The translations under genes were made by a program, and so were the position numbers. Positions 21,242 through 29,860 of a DNA stretch of 64,000 nucleotides are shown piece after piece. This DNA comes from Mycobacterium sp. AT1. GTDB lineage: Bacteria; Actinomycetota; Actinomycetes; Mycobacteriales; Mycobacteriaceae. The notes beneath the pieces are model-generated. The model was not told the DNA's origin and made no database searches. It saw nothing but the letters and a program-made list of their open reading frames with translations. The stretch is from contig NZ_MVOC01000007.1 of NCBI RefSeq assembly GCF_002043095.1, forward strand, positions 62,001 through 126,000, given 5' to 3'. Every line of letters starts with the position of its first letter. The first letter of the stretch is position 1.

Positions 21242-22804
21242 ATGGGCATGCCGCTGCGCGACGATCGAATCCTCCGCTACGTCAACGCGTTCTGTCCGCA
21301 CTGCCACGGCGAGCAACCGAATCGGCCGCTCGCCGACGTCGCCCGGTTGTCGGGCTGGCTCGCCGCCCGCGACGGCAGGGTCTTGCTTGAACGGGCCTGC
21401 GCCACTCACGGTCTGGTGCGGACGATGTACGACGAAGACCCCGAGATCCTCGCCTACCTCGAGGAATGGACGGCCCCGACCAAGACCCACACACCCGACG
21501 TGGCAGGCAACTTCGATCCCATTCCTTCGGCGTACCTGCGTGGCCTGCCCGAGATGCAGACCCAGCACACGTGCATCCTGTTGGCCGACGTCACCGAGTC
21601 GTGCAACCTGCGCTGTCCGACGTGTTTCACCGAGTCGGGTCCGGATCTGCACGGCGTCGTCCCGGTCGCCGAGATCCTGGCCAACGTCGACCAGAGACTG
21701 GCGCGTGAGAACGGCAAGCTCGACGTCGTGATGCTCAGCGGCGGTGAACCCACCGTCCACCCCGGCCTCGCCGAGCTGCTCGACGAGCTGGTCCGTCGCC
21801 CCGTCACGCGAATACTGTTCAACAGCAACGGACTTCTCATCGCGCGCGACGACGAGCTGCTCGACCTGCTGACCCGCCACCGCGAACGGGTGGAGGTCTA
21901 CCTGCAGTTCGACGGCGTGTCGGCCGAAGCGTCCCGCCACCACCGCGGGGGCGATCTGCGCGTGCTCAAGGCGGCCGCGGTGCGGCGTCTCTCCGAACGC
22001 GAGATCTTCACGACCCTGGTGATGACGGCGGCGCTCGGCGTCAACGACGGCGAGATCGGCGACGTCGTGAAGATCGCCCTCGAAACTCCCTACGTCAGTG
22101 GGGTGTCCCTGCAGCCGCAGTTCGGCTCGGGGCGCTCCGGGGTCATCGACCCGATGGACCGGCTCACCCACACCGGCGTGCTCAAGCGCCTCGGACCGCA
22201 GACCGACGGGCTGGTGAGCTGGCGGGACCTGACCGCCCTGCCGTGCTCGCACCCGCACTGCTGTTCGGTCGGGTACATGATCCGCGACGACTCCGACCAG
22301 TGGCGGTCCCTGACCGCCCTGATGGGGCACGATCGGCTCAAGGAGAATCTCGGGCTGGTGTCCAACCGGATCGCCGACACCGAGGTGCCACGCGAGATGC
22401 GTCTGGCCGTCCGCGAGTCGCTGCTCGGGCTGCTCTCCGAGCAGTCGTCGCTGTCGCATCCTCAGATGGGCGAGGTCTGGCGAAGCATCTGTGAGAGCTG
22501 CGACCTGGGCGCGTCGACGCTTCTGACGCTGGCAGCCTCGGGACTGCCGGGTCGGCGTCGGCGGCTGCGGCGGATGTTGGGCGAGCGGGTCGTGCGGATC
22601 ACCGTCAAGCCCTTCATGGACATGTCGACGATGATCGAGGAGCGTCTCACCCAGTGCTGCGTGCACGTGGGCACCCGATCCGATCAGGACCAGTGCGCAC
22701 CCTTCTGCGCGGTGCAGGCGTGGAATCCACTTGGGCGCCAGCGCCTCTCGGCCGCCGTCCGGTCCAACTCGCTCGCCCCGCTGCCGTTGGTGGAGATCGG
22801 CTGA
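21242..22804 (+). CDS. Radical SAM protein resembling tetraether lipid synthase (Tes/MJ0619 family)
   Basis: 520 aa. The SAM-cluster motif is C121-x3-C125-x2-C128 (ESCNLRCPTCF), followed by GGEP at 167-170. An N-terminal knuckle FCPHC (C18, C21) with C53/H56 looks like a zinc or rubredoxin-type site. Further cysteines at 335, 340-341 (CSHPHCC), 417, 420, 472-473, 485 and 489 could hold extra Fe-S clusters. The blocks NSNGLLIA, VYLQFDGV, CSHPHCC and ERLTQCCVH are, from memory, those of the archaeal tetraether synthase family, which joins lipid tails through radical C-C bond formation. Being in one transcript with an Lgt-like enzyme supports a lipid substrate (inference). It is convergent with a TetR gene, 4 bp away. 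Confidence 0.82.
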   Translation: MGMPLRDDRILRYVNAFCPHCHGEQPNRPLADVARLSGWLAARDGRVLLERACATHGLVRTMYDEDPEILAYLEEWTAPTKTHTPDVAGNFDPIPSAYLRGLPEMQTQHTCILLADVTESCNLRCPTCFTESGPDLHGVVPVAEILANVDQRLARENGKLDVVMLSGGEPTVHPGLAELLDELVRRPVTRILFNSNGLLIARDDELLDLLTRHRERVEVYLQFDGVSAEASRHHRGGDLRVLKAAAVRRLSEREIFTTLVMTAALGVNDGEIGDVVKIALETPYVSGVSLQPQFGSGRSGVIDPMDRLTHTGVLKRLGPQTDGLVSWRDLTALPCSHPHCCSVGYMIRDDSDQWRSLTALMGHDRLKENLGLVSNRIADTEVPREMRLAVRESLLGLLSEQSSLSHPQMGEVWRSICESCDLGASTLLTLAASGLPGRRRRLRRMLGERVVRITVKPFMDMSTMIEERLTQCCVHVGTRSDQDQCAPFCAVQAWNPLGRQRLSAAVRSNSLAPLPLVEIG

Positions 22805-22808
22805 CCGA

Positions 22809-23414
22809 TCAGGCGGATAGCAGCCCCGCCCGTGCCGCGTTGAGTGCGACGTGGACGGCGTTGGTGATCAAGGCGTCGTCGATGGGGTCGCCCGTGGTGA
22901 CCATGCGGTAGAACAGCGGCGCCCGGAACGTGGTGAGAAGCGCGTTGGCGTCGCATGTTTCGGGAAGTTCGCCGCGGTCGACGGCCCGTCGGACGATCGG
23001 GGCGGCGCGCTGGGCTTGGTGGTCGAAGTACTGCCGGGTCGCCTCGGTGAGCCGATCCGACCGTAGGCCGGCCGTCAGGACGAACGCCGCGATCTGGCGC
23101 CCGGCACCGTCGTTGAGCACCTCGGCGAGCTGGCGTCCGAGCGCCAAGAGGTCGGAGTCGACGCTGCCGGCGTCGGGGACCGGTACCGCGTCCTGAGACC
23201 ACGCCACCAGCGCGTCGAGCAGAAGGTCGTCGAGGGTCGGCCAACGCCGGTAGACGGTGGTCTTGTGGACGCCGGCCCGGGTCGCCACCGCCTCCATGCT
23301 CAGCGCGGCGTATCCGGAGTCGACGAGCTCGTCGAACGTCGCGGCGAGGATCGCCTCGCGCACCCGCGCGCTGCGTCCGCCGGTGCGGACCCCGCGGTTG
23401 ACCTGCTGATTCAC
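22809..23414 (-). CDS. TetR-family transcriptional regulator
   Basis: 201 aa. The N-terminal helix-turn-helix reads AILAATFDELVDSGY ... MEAVATRAGVHKTTVYRRW, a standard TetR fold; the C-terminal half (FVLTAGLRSDRLTEATRQYF) is of the TetR_C_11 kind. It is divergent from the alpha/beta hydrolase gene, and a 23-bp imperfect palindrome in between is a likely operator. By position it represses the hydrolase-oxidoreductase pair and itself. The inducer is unknown. Confidence 0.92.
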   Translation of the reverse strand: MNQQVNRGVRTGGRSARVREAILAATFDELVDSGYAALSMEAVATRAGVHKTTVYRRWPTLDDLLLDALVAWSQDAVPVPDAGSVDSDLLALGRQLAEVLNDGAGRQIAAFVLTAGLRSDRLTEATRQYFDHQAQRAAPIVRRAVDRGELPETCDANALLTTFRAPLFYRMVTTGDPIDDALITNAVHVALNAARAGLLSA

Positions 23415-23467
23415 GTTTAATCGCTCCCGACCGTTGCTTTAATGACGAGGAGGTGGCACCGTGACTT

Positions 23468-23490
23468 TATCGCGACAACGAGTTGCGATA
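23468..23490. promoter_or_regulatory. Candidate TetR operator, TATCGC-n-AC ... GT-n-GCGATA
   Basis: A 23-bp dyad with 8 of 9 outer positions symmetrical on each side. It lies between the TetR start (23414) and the hydrolase. It falls downstream of the possible GTG start at 23461 and upstream of the ATG at 23503, which supports the ATG as the real start. Confidence 0.5.
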
Positions 23491-23502
23491 GAGGAGGTCG
23501 GC

Positions 23503-24687
23503 ATGCACGTCGTATTCGAAACCGACGAATCCTTCTCGTTCGAGACCCTGCGCGCCCTCGGCTACGCCGTCTACGGCGGCGCCGACGTCGGCGAGATCCT
23601 CACCGCCGCGCACCGCATCACGCCGGGCGACGGGGAGTCGTGGTACCGCGAATGGCGGGCGCTGGCCGATCGAGTGGCCGACACCGCCGACGCCTGCGTG
23701 GCGGCCGGGCATCTGGTCAGCGCCAACAGCGCCTACCTGCGCGCGTCCAACTACTACCGCACCGCGGAGTTCTTCCTGCGCGACGATCCCACGCACGACC
23801 CCCGCGTCGCGGACACCTCGGCCCGCGCGATCGAGACCTTTCGCAGCGCACCCGACGTCCAGACGCAGTGGGCGCGGGTTCGGATCCCTTACGAGGGCGT
23901 CGATCTCGACGGCTACTACCTCCACGTCAGTGGCGACGAGCCAGGGTCTACCCTGCTCGCACACGGCGGGTTCGACTCGACCGTCGAGGAGATGTTCTTC
24001 GCGGTCGGGGAGGCCGCCCGGCGCCACGGGTGGAACTGCCTGATCTTCGAGGGGCCCGGCCAGGGCAGCGCGCTGCGACACCACGGTTTGACGTTCCGCT
24101 ACGACTGGGAGGCCGTCGTCACGCCGGTGGTGGACTTCGCCCTCACCCTGCCGGGGGTCGACCCCGATCGCCTGGCCCTGCTCGGCATGAGCATGGGCGG
24201 CTACCTCGCACCGCGGGCGGCCGCCTTCGAACACCGACTCGCGGCGTGCATCGCCTTCGACGGCGTGATGAGCATGGCCGATGCCATGCCGAAGACCGCT
24301 GCGCCCGACAGTGATCCGGTACGGCGGGCGGCGGAGATGGACGCCATGATCGCCCACCGGGCGCAGGCGCCGACGTCGTTGCGCTGGGTGCTGTCGAACG
24401 CGTTGTGGGTGTTCGGCGTGACCACGGGGAGGGAACTGCTCGACGAGGCCGCCAAGTACGATCTCGCCGAGGTCGCCGGCCGGATCTCGTGTCCCACGCT
24501 GGTCTGCGAGGCGGAGAACGACCAGTTCTTCCAGGGGCAGCCCGCCAGACTCTACGAGGCCCTGGACTGCCCGAAGACGTTCCTGGCCTTTACGTCTGCC
24601 GAAGGTGCGGGCGAACACTGCCACGAAGGTGCGTTGACGTTGTTCCATCAGAGGATGTTCGACTGGCTCGACGACACGGTGAGGTGA
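23503..24687 (+). CDS. Alpha/beta hydrolase, FrsA/pseudooxynicotine-hydrolase-like
   Basis: 394 aa from the ATG at 23503, which has GAGGAGG 7 bp upstream. A GTG at 23461 also has GAGGAGG, but the operator-like dyad lies between the two, so the shorter form is preferred. A helical cap (about 1-135) precedes the hydrolase core, with oxyanion-region HGGFDST, the GPGQG motif and nucleophile elbow GMSMGGYLA (Ser about 230), then Asp in CEAENDQF and a C-terminal His in GEHCHEG. The layout matches the C-C bond hydrolases and esterases of the FrsA-like group. The next gene, an oxidoreductase, starts 5 bp later. Confidence 0.85.
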   Translation: MHVVFETDESFSFETLRALGYAVYGGADVGEILTAAHRITPGDGESWYREWRALADRVADTADACVAAGHLVSANSAYLRASNYYRTAEFFLRDDPTHDPRVADTSARAIETFRSAPDVQTQWARVRIPYEGVDLDGYYLHVSGDEPGSTLLAHGGFDSTVEEMFFAVGEAARRHGWNCLIFEGPGQGSALRHHGLTFRYDWEAVVTPVVDFALTLPGVDPDRLALLGMSMGGYLAPRAAAFEHRLAACIAFDGVMSMADAMPKTAAPDSDPVRRAAEMDAMIAHRAQAPTSLRWVLSNALWVFGVTTGRELLDEAAKYDLAEVAGRISCPTLVCEAENDQFFQGQPARLYEALDCPKTFLAFTSAEGAGEHCHEGALTLFHQRMFDWLDDTVR

Positions 24688-24692
24688 CGACC

Positions 24693-25703
24693 ATGACCAC
24701 GATGAACGCGATCCGACTGCACGAGTTCGGTGGACCCGACGTGCTGCGCTATGAGACGGTGCCGATGCCGGAGCCAGCACGGGGCGAGGTGCTGGTCCGC
24801 GTGCATGCGGTGGGCGTCAATCCCCCCGACTGGTACCTCCGCGACGGCTATCGGCACCAACGGCTTCCCGCTGATCTGATGCCGTCGATACCGCTACCCG
24901 CCATTCCGGGCTCGGACGTGTCGGGAGTGGTGGTGGCCGTCGCGCCGGGCGTCGACGGTTTCGCCGTCGGCGACGACGTCTTCGGCATGCTTCGCTTTCC
25001 CAGCTTCGGCGACAGCGCCGCGTACGCCGAATTCGTCTGCGCGCCAGTGTCGGACATCGCACTCGTACCGCCCGGTGTCGACCACGTGCACGCCGCGGGC
25101 GCACCGATGTCGGGGCTGACGGCGTGGCAGTTCCTGGTCGAGGTGGGCCACGACGTGGCGAATCCGCTTCAGCCGCAGCGGCATCGGCCGGTTCCGCTCG
25201 ACGGAAGGACGGTGTTGGTCAACGGCGCCGCGGGCGGCGTCGGACACGTCGTCGTGCAGCTGGCGAAGTGGCGGGGCGCGCGCGTGATCGCGGTCGCCTC
25301 GGGCGGCCACGAAGCATTCCTGCGCGAGCTCGGCGCCGACGACGTCGTCGACTACACCACGGTTCGTCCGCAGGACGTGGTTCGCGATCTCGATCTCGTC
25401 GTCGACACGCTCGGCGGTCCCACCACGGGTCGCTTCCTGCCGACGCTGAAGCGGGGCGGGGCGTTGTTCCCGGTGTTCCCCGGCTTCGCCGACCACGACG
25501 AAGCCGCCAAGCGCGGCGTCACCGTCTCGATGACCCAGGTGCGTTCGGACGGAGCACAACTCGCCGAATTCGGGCGGCTGCTCGCCGACGGCACCGTGCG
25601 CGTCGCGATCGACGACACGTTCCCACTCGCGCAGGCTCGGGCCGCACACGAACGCGCCGCCGAAGGACACCTGAGGGGAAAGATCGTGCTCACCGTCAGC
25701 TAG
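24693..25703 (+). CDS. Zinc-independent quinone oxidoreductase-like MDR protein
   Basis: 336 aa from the ATG at 24693, preceded by GAGGTGA. Medium-chain dehydrogenase/reductase fold: GroES-like N-terminal domain (FGGPDVLRYETVPMPEPARG, VGVNPPDWYLRDG, PGSDVSGVV), then a Rossmann domain with VNGAAGGVGHVVVQLAKWRG. The zinc-binding Cys/Glu residues of alcohol dehydrogenases are absent, so it is probably an NADPH-quinone or enone reductase. Same transcript as the hydrolase. Its TAG stop overlaps the convergent GntR stop within one CTAG. Confidence 0.9.
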   Translation: MTTMNAIRLHEFGGPDVLRYETVPMPEPARGEVLVRVHAVGVNPPDWYLRDGYRHQRLPADLMPSIPLPAIPGSDVSGVVVAVAPGVDGFAVGDDVFGMLRFPSFGDSAAYAEFVCAPVSDIALVPPGVDHVHAAGAPMSGLTAWQFLVEVGHDVANPLQPQRHRPVPLDGRTVLVNGAAGGVGHVVVQLAKWRGARVIAVASGGHEAFLRELGADDVVDYTTVRPQDVVRDLDLVVDTLGGPTTGRFLPTLKRGGALFPVFPGFADHDEAAKRGVTVSMTQVRSDGAQLAEFGRLLADGTVRVAIDDTFPLAQARAAHERAAEGHLRGKIVLTVS

Positions 25704-26332
25704 CCGAGGCGGCCTCGCATCGCCTCGAAGGTCGGCAGCCGGTCGCGCTCGATGTGGGCGTACGCCACCGATTCGGCGACGCGCTCGTTGCCCGAGGCGA
25801 TGGCGTCGCGCAGCTGCACGTGGTCATGGAAGGCCTCGTCGGCGGGCAGCCCGCTGGTGAGGTAGAACAGCCAGGTGATGCGACCCGAGATGTTCTTCAT
25901 CAACGTCGTCATGAGGTCGTTGCGCGAGGTCTCGATCACCGCTTCGTGAAAGGCGGTGCTAGTCCTGGCGATTGCGTAGGCGTCGCCGCCGGCGACCGTC
26001 CGCTGGGCATGCTCCAACGCCTCGTTCAGCGATTCGAGGGGGCCACCGTTGGCGACCTCACGCGCCGCAAGGCGGGCGGCCCCGACTTCGAGGGACAGCC
26101 GTACGTCGAAGAGGTCGTCGACGGCCTTCGCGTCCCACTGGACCACCACGGCGCCCCGGCGCGGCCGCGACCTCACGAAGCCGTCGCGCTCGAGCCAGGG
26201 CACCGCTTCCCGCAGCGGCACGCGGGACACGTTCAGTTCCTCCCCGATGCGCTGCTCGGGAAGCCGGCTCCCCTGCGGGTATTGGCCGAGGATGATCCGT
26301 TCGCGGACGGTCGAGTAGACCAGCCGCGACAA
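25700..26332 (-). CDS. GntR-family regulator, FCD type
   Basis: About 210 aa if translation begins at the TTG at 26332; the frame is open to an ATG at 26491 inside the binding-protein gene, but no ATG or GTG exists between. Winged helix: LVYSTVRERIILGQYPQGSRL, LNVSRVPLREAVPWLERDG. The FCD ligand domain follows, with D-R-x4-E (DVRLSLEVGAARLA), FHEAVIE and HVQLRDAI, whose His/Asp residues often bind a metal. It is the last gene of the catabolic operon 36579-25700 and probably its regulator; the GTATAC-centred palindrome in front of that operon suits an FCD repressor. Confidence 0.85.
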   Translation of the reverse strand: MSRLVYSTVRERIILGQYPQGSRLPEQRIGEELNVSRVPLREAVPWLERDGFVRSRPRRGAVVVQWDAKAVDDLFDVRLSLEVGAARLAAREVANGGPLESLNEALEHAQRTVAGGDAYAIARTSTAFHEAVIETSRNDLMTTLMKNISGRITWLFYLTSGLPADEAFHDHVQLRDAIASGNERVAESVAYAHIERDRLPTFEAMRGRLG

Positions 26333-26364
26333 CGACTGCGCCGGTTCCTCGGGCTCGGTAGTGG

Positions 26365-27987
26365 CTACCCCCCGATGCCGAGCAACGAGAAGTTCAGCTC
26401 GTTCGCCCCGACGTTCTGACTCTCCGCCACCCCGGTCAGCCACTTCTGCGCCACCACCCAATCCTTGTTGTAGGACAAGTTCAGGAAGCATCCGGTCTGC
26501 CCGTACAGCTCGCCGGCCTTGACGTAGGTGGCGGTGTCGCCGGTGCCCAACGCCTGGTTAAGCAAGTCGTTGACTTCCGTTGACTGGCAACCGAAGTAGT
26601 TTATCCCGCCAGAGGCATCCCAGAAGACGTGGCCCCACATGTACGGGTCACCGCCGTCGGGTCCGTTGTTGCCGTCGATGAAGGCGTCGGGTCCGCTGGG
26701 CGGGTCGTTGATCCAGCCGAACACCGTCGAGGTGTCGTATCCCTGCGCCGACGCGGTGATGCCGGCGGTCTGCAGGTTCGCGACCACCAGGTTGGCCATC
26801 GACTGCGCGTTGACGTTGCCGTTGGCGTACCCGATCACCAGCGTCTTGGGTGCATTCGGCGGCAGTGCGGCGACATAGGCCTTGAGCGCACCCGCATCGT
26901 ACGAGATGGCTTGCTTGTCAGCACCGTTCGGGATCATCCCCTTGGCGTACATCGTGGTGGCCACCTCGGAGCGCTTGCCGAGCACCTGGTTCACCAGGGT
27001 GGTCTGGTCGATCGACTTGAGGAAGGCCACCCGGGCTTCCGGGTTCTTGAAGAACTCGTGGCTGGAGTTCACCGTCACCAGCGCGCCCTGCAACGTCGGC
27101 AGGAAGTAGTTGGCGACCCCGTCCTTGGACGCGTACTTGTCCAGGCTGGAGGACGGCAGCGCCGCCACGATGGTGTCGACTGTGCCGTTGTCGAATGCCA
27201 ACTCGAGCGCGGATTCGTCGGTGTAGACCGGCAATTCGATCTTCTTGAACGGCGACTTCTGCCCCCAATACCCGTCGTACTGCGTCATCTCGTACTTGAC
27301 GCCGGTCTGTGCGGTGGTCAACTGGTACGGGCCGGTGCCCAGGTCGTGGGAGGACAGGTAGGTCTGAGCGTCGTCGGAGCCCGCGTTGGCCTTCAGTCCC
27401 TCTGGCGACTCCATCTTCGGGCCGAACGGCGAGGCGAGGTAGCTGAGGAACGCGGTGTTCGGCTTGTTCAGCGTGATCACCGCGGTGTAGTCGTCCGGGG
27501 TCGTCACACTCTTCACCGCCTCCACCATGTACGCCGCGCCACCCTTGACGGCGATCCGACGCTTGAACGCGACGTCGACCGCGGCGGAGGTGAAGGGGGT
27601 CCCGTCGTGAAAGGTCACGCCCTTGCGCAGATGGAAGGTGTAGACGTCGTTGGTCGGGTTGACGTCCCATTTCTCGGCCAGACGGGGCGCGATCTTCACG
27701 GTGTCGGTGTTGTTCTCGTACTGCACCAGACCCTCGTAGGCGTTGATCATGATGGCGGTGCCGTTGTTGGCGTAGTAGATGTCGGGGTCGGGCGGCTGAC
27801 CGATGTCGCCGAGCAGCCCGACCGTGAGGGTGCCGTCGGTCGGTGCGGCGCCACCGCCGCCACCACCACCGCCACCGGTGGGGGTGCCGGAGCTACAGCC
27901 GGCGACGACGAGAGTGGTTGCGGCACAGGCGGCGAGAATCCCCTTGACGCCTCTGATGCCCATGCGGACGGGTACTCGATCGGACAC
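26365..27987 (-). CDS. Family 5 solute-binding lipoprotein of the catabolic operon
   Basis: 540 aa from a GTG at 27987, preceded by AGAAGGAG at 7 bp. An in-frame ATG at 28005 overlaps the upstream stop and another at 27963 is possible. All give the lipobox TLVVAGCSSG, so the protein is an exported lipoprotein. A Gly-rich linker (nine Gly) precedes the SBP_bac_5 fold: QPPDPDIYYANNGTAI, FHLRKGVTFHDGTPFTSA, GTGPYQLT. It delivers substrate to the two permeases upstream. The ligand is probably what the operon's enzymes degrade. Confidence 0.92.
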   Translation of the reverse strand: MSDRVPVRMGIRGVKGILAACAATTLVVAGCSSGTPTGGGGGGGGGAAPTDGTLTVGLLGDIGQPPDPDIYYANNGTAIMINAYEGLVQYENNTDTVKIAPRLAEKWDVNPTNDVYTFHLRKGVTFHDGTPFTSAAVDVAFKRRIAVKGGAAYMVEAVKSVTTPDDYTAVITLNKPNTAFLSYLASPFGPKMESPEGLKANAGSDDAQTYLSSHDLGTGPYQLTTAQTGVKYEMTQYDGYWGQKSPFKKIELPVYTDESALELAFDNGTVDTIVAALPSSSLDKYASKDGVANYFLPTLQGALVTVNSSHEFFKNPEARVAFLKSIDQTTLVNQVLGKRSEVATTMYAKGMIPNGADKQAISYDAGALKAYVAALPPNAPKTLVIGYANGNVNAQSMANLVVANLQTAGITASAQGYDTSTVFGWINDPPSGPDAFIDGNNGPDGGDPYMWGHVFWDASGGINYFGCQSTEVNDLLNQALGTGDTATYVKAGELYGQTGCFLNLSYNKDWVVAQKWLTGVAESQNVGANELNFSLLGIGG

Positions 27988-28001
27988 GGCGGTGCTCCTT
28001 C

Positions 28002-28994
28002 TCATTCGGCGGCTATGCGGGGGTCGGCGATTGCTTGGAGCAGGTCGACGACGACGTTTGACAGGACGTAGATCGCTCCCAGCACCAACGTGACCCCGGC
28101 GATCGCCGGGAAGTCGGCGACCGGGATGGACGCGGCGAGGTAGTTGCCGATGCCGGGCCAGGAGAAGATCTGTTCGACGACGACCACGCCGGCGAACATG
28201 AACCCGAGCTGCAAACCGGCCATGGACAGCGCAGGGCCGATCGCGTTGCGGACGACGTGGTGCACGACGACGCGGGTCTCACTGAGCCCCTTCGAGCGGG
28301 CCGTTCGGACGTAGTCGACGCCGAGCACGCCCTGCAGTGACGACCGGAACACCCGCCCGATGGCGACGGCCGGCGCAATGGCCAGCACGACCGCGGGAAG
28401 GATCAGGTGTTTCAGCGCGTCGACGAAGGCGTCGGCCTGACCGTGCAGCAGCGTGTCGACGAGTTGCATGCCCAACGGGCCGGGGTCCTGGAAGTCGCCG
28501 ACCCCCCTGGCAGGCAACCAGCCGAGTTGGCCGAAGAACACGATGATGCCGACCAGCGCGAGCAAGAACGGTGGCGCCGTGGCCAGGACCAACAGGACAC
28601 CGCGGCCCACCGAGGCACCCGGCCAGCGCAGCGCCCCCGACAGGGCGTACAGCGCGGCCAACGCCAAAGCGATCAGGAACGCGACCACGACGAGCTCCGC
28701 GGTGGCGGGCAGATAGGTGGCGATGTCGGCCGTCACGGGCTGGCGCGTGCGTAGCGAGCGGCCGAGGTCACCACTGAAGAGGCCGCCGACGAACCGCGTG
28801 AACTGTTCCAGCATCGGGTCGTTGAGCCCCAGGCGCTGCCGCTCGGCGGCGACCATCTCGGGGGACGCGTTGGCGCCGACGTAGGCGCGGGCGGGGTCGC
28901 CGGGTGACACCGACTGCAGCAGGAAGATGACGAACGACAGGATCAGCAGGATCAGCACGGCCGTCGAGAACCTGCGGGCGAGGAATGAGGTCAT
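28002..28994 (-). CDS. ABC permease, DppB type (catabolic operon)
   Basis: 330 aa from the ATG at 28994; the frame extends upstream to 29102 but those residues come from the neighbouring frame. N-terminal helix with FLLQSVSPGDPARAY, the DppB hallmark, then five more helices. EAA loop YVRTARSKGLSETRVV. The start is 5 bp after the DppC-type permease stop, and its stop overlaps the start region of the binding-protein gene. Confidence 0.93.
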   Translation of the reverse strand: MTSFLARRFSTAVLILLILSFVIFLLQSVSPGDPARAYVGANASPEMVAAERQRLGLNDPMLEQFTRFVGGLFSGDLGRSLRTRQPVTADIATYLPATAELVVVAFLIALALAALYALSGALRWPGASVGRGVLLVLATAPPFLLALVGIIVFFGQLGWLPARGVGDFQDPGPLGMQLVDTLLHGQADAFVDALKHLILPAVVLAIAPAVAIGRVFRSSLQGVLGVDYVRTARSKGLSETRVVVHHVVRNAIGPALSMAGLQLGFMFAGVVVVEQIFSWPGIGNYLAASIPVADFPAIAGVTLVLGAIYVLSNVVVDLLQAIADPRIAAE

Positions 28995-28999
28995 CGCCG

Positions 29000-29860
29000 C
29001 TACCTCCGCACCGGGATGAGACTGCGGATGGCGTCGCCACCGAGGTTGGCGATCAGGGTCAACAGCAGCACCGCCAGTCCGGGGATGCCGGGCACCCACC
29101 ACTGGCTCAGCAGCTGCGACAGCGTGCGGGCGGTGTCGGCGCCGAGTTCCGGTGCGGGCGCCTGCTGCCCGAGCCCCAGGAAGGACAGCGCCGCCAGCAG
29201 CAGCACGACGTTGCCGATGTCGAGGCTGGCGGTGATCACCGCCGTCGGGACGACGCCGGGCAGCAGGTGCCGGGTGAGGATGCGGGTCCGGCCGGCCTTG
29301 GCCAGTCGGGCGGCCTCGACGTGTGGACGGGCGGCCAGCGCCTTGACCTCACCGCGCACGATGCGGGCGTAATACGGCCACCACACCAGGGCCACGCCGA
29401 CCAGGGTGTTGGTGAGCCCCGAGCCAAGGGCGGCGACGATGGCGATCGCCACCAGTGCCCCGGGTAGGGCCAGGAACAGGTCGGTGATCCGCATCAGCAC
29501 CAGGGAGTCGACCCAGCCGCCGGTCGCACCGGCGATCAGGCCGACGGTGCCGCCGATGAGCAGCCCGCTGGCCACCACGACCAGTGCACTGAGCCAGCTC
29601 ACCTGGATGCCGATCAGGGTGCGGGACAACAGGTCTCGGCCGATGCCGTCGGTGCCAAGCAGGTGGCCAGGACTGAGCGGCGGCAAATTGAGCGCACCGA
29701 CGGGTTGAATGGGGTCGTACGGCGCGAGCGTCTTGGCGAACAGCGCCACCAGCGTCACCACGACCAGCAGGCCGACGACGCCCCACGCGACCGGCCGGGC
29801 CAGGTGCGCACCCCCGATCGCGACGGGCTTGAGCCGCCAGCGCGGTGTCAACGTGGTCAT
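29000..29860 (-). CDS. ABC permease, DppC type (catabolic operon)
   Basis: 286 aa from the ATG at 29860, which overlaps the ATPase stop (ATGA). First helix about 27-46, then APYDPIQPVGALNLPPLSPG and LLGTDGIGRDLLSRTL, typical of DppC/OppC, and five further helices. The EAA-like loop is AARPHVEAARLAKAGRTRIL, shorter on Gly than usual but in the right place. It functions with the adjacent permease, ATPase and binding protein. Confidence 0.92.
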   Translation of the reverse strand: MTTLTPRWRLKPVAIGGAHLARPVAWGVVGLLVVVTLVALFAKTLAPYDPIQPVGALNLPPLSPGHLLGTDGIGRDLLSRTLIGIQVSWLSALVVVASGLLIGGTVGLIAGATGGWVDSLVLMRITDLFLALPGALVAIAIVAALGSGLTNTLVGVALVWWPYYARIVRGEVKALAARPHVEAARLAKAGRTRILTRHLLPGVVPTAVITASLDIGNVVLLLAALSFLGLGQQAPAPELGADTARTLSQLLSQWWVPGIPGLAVLLLTLIANLGGDAIRSLIPVRR

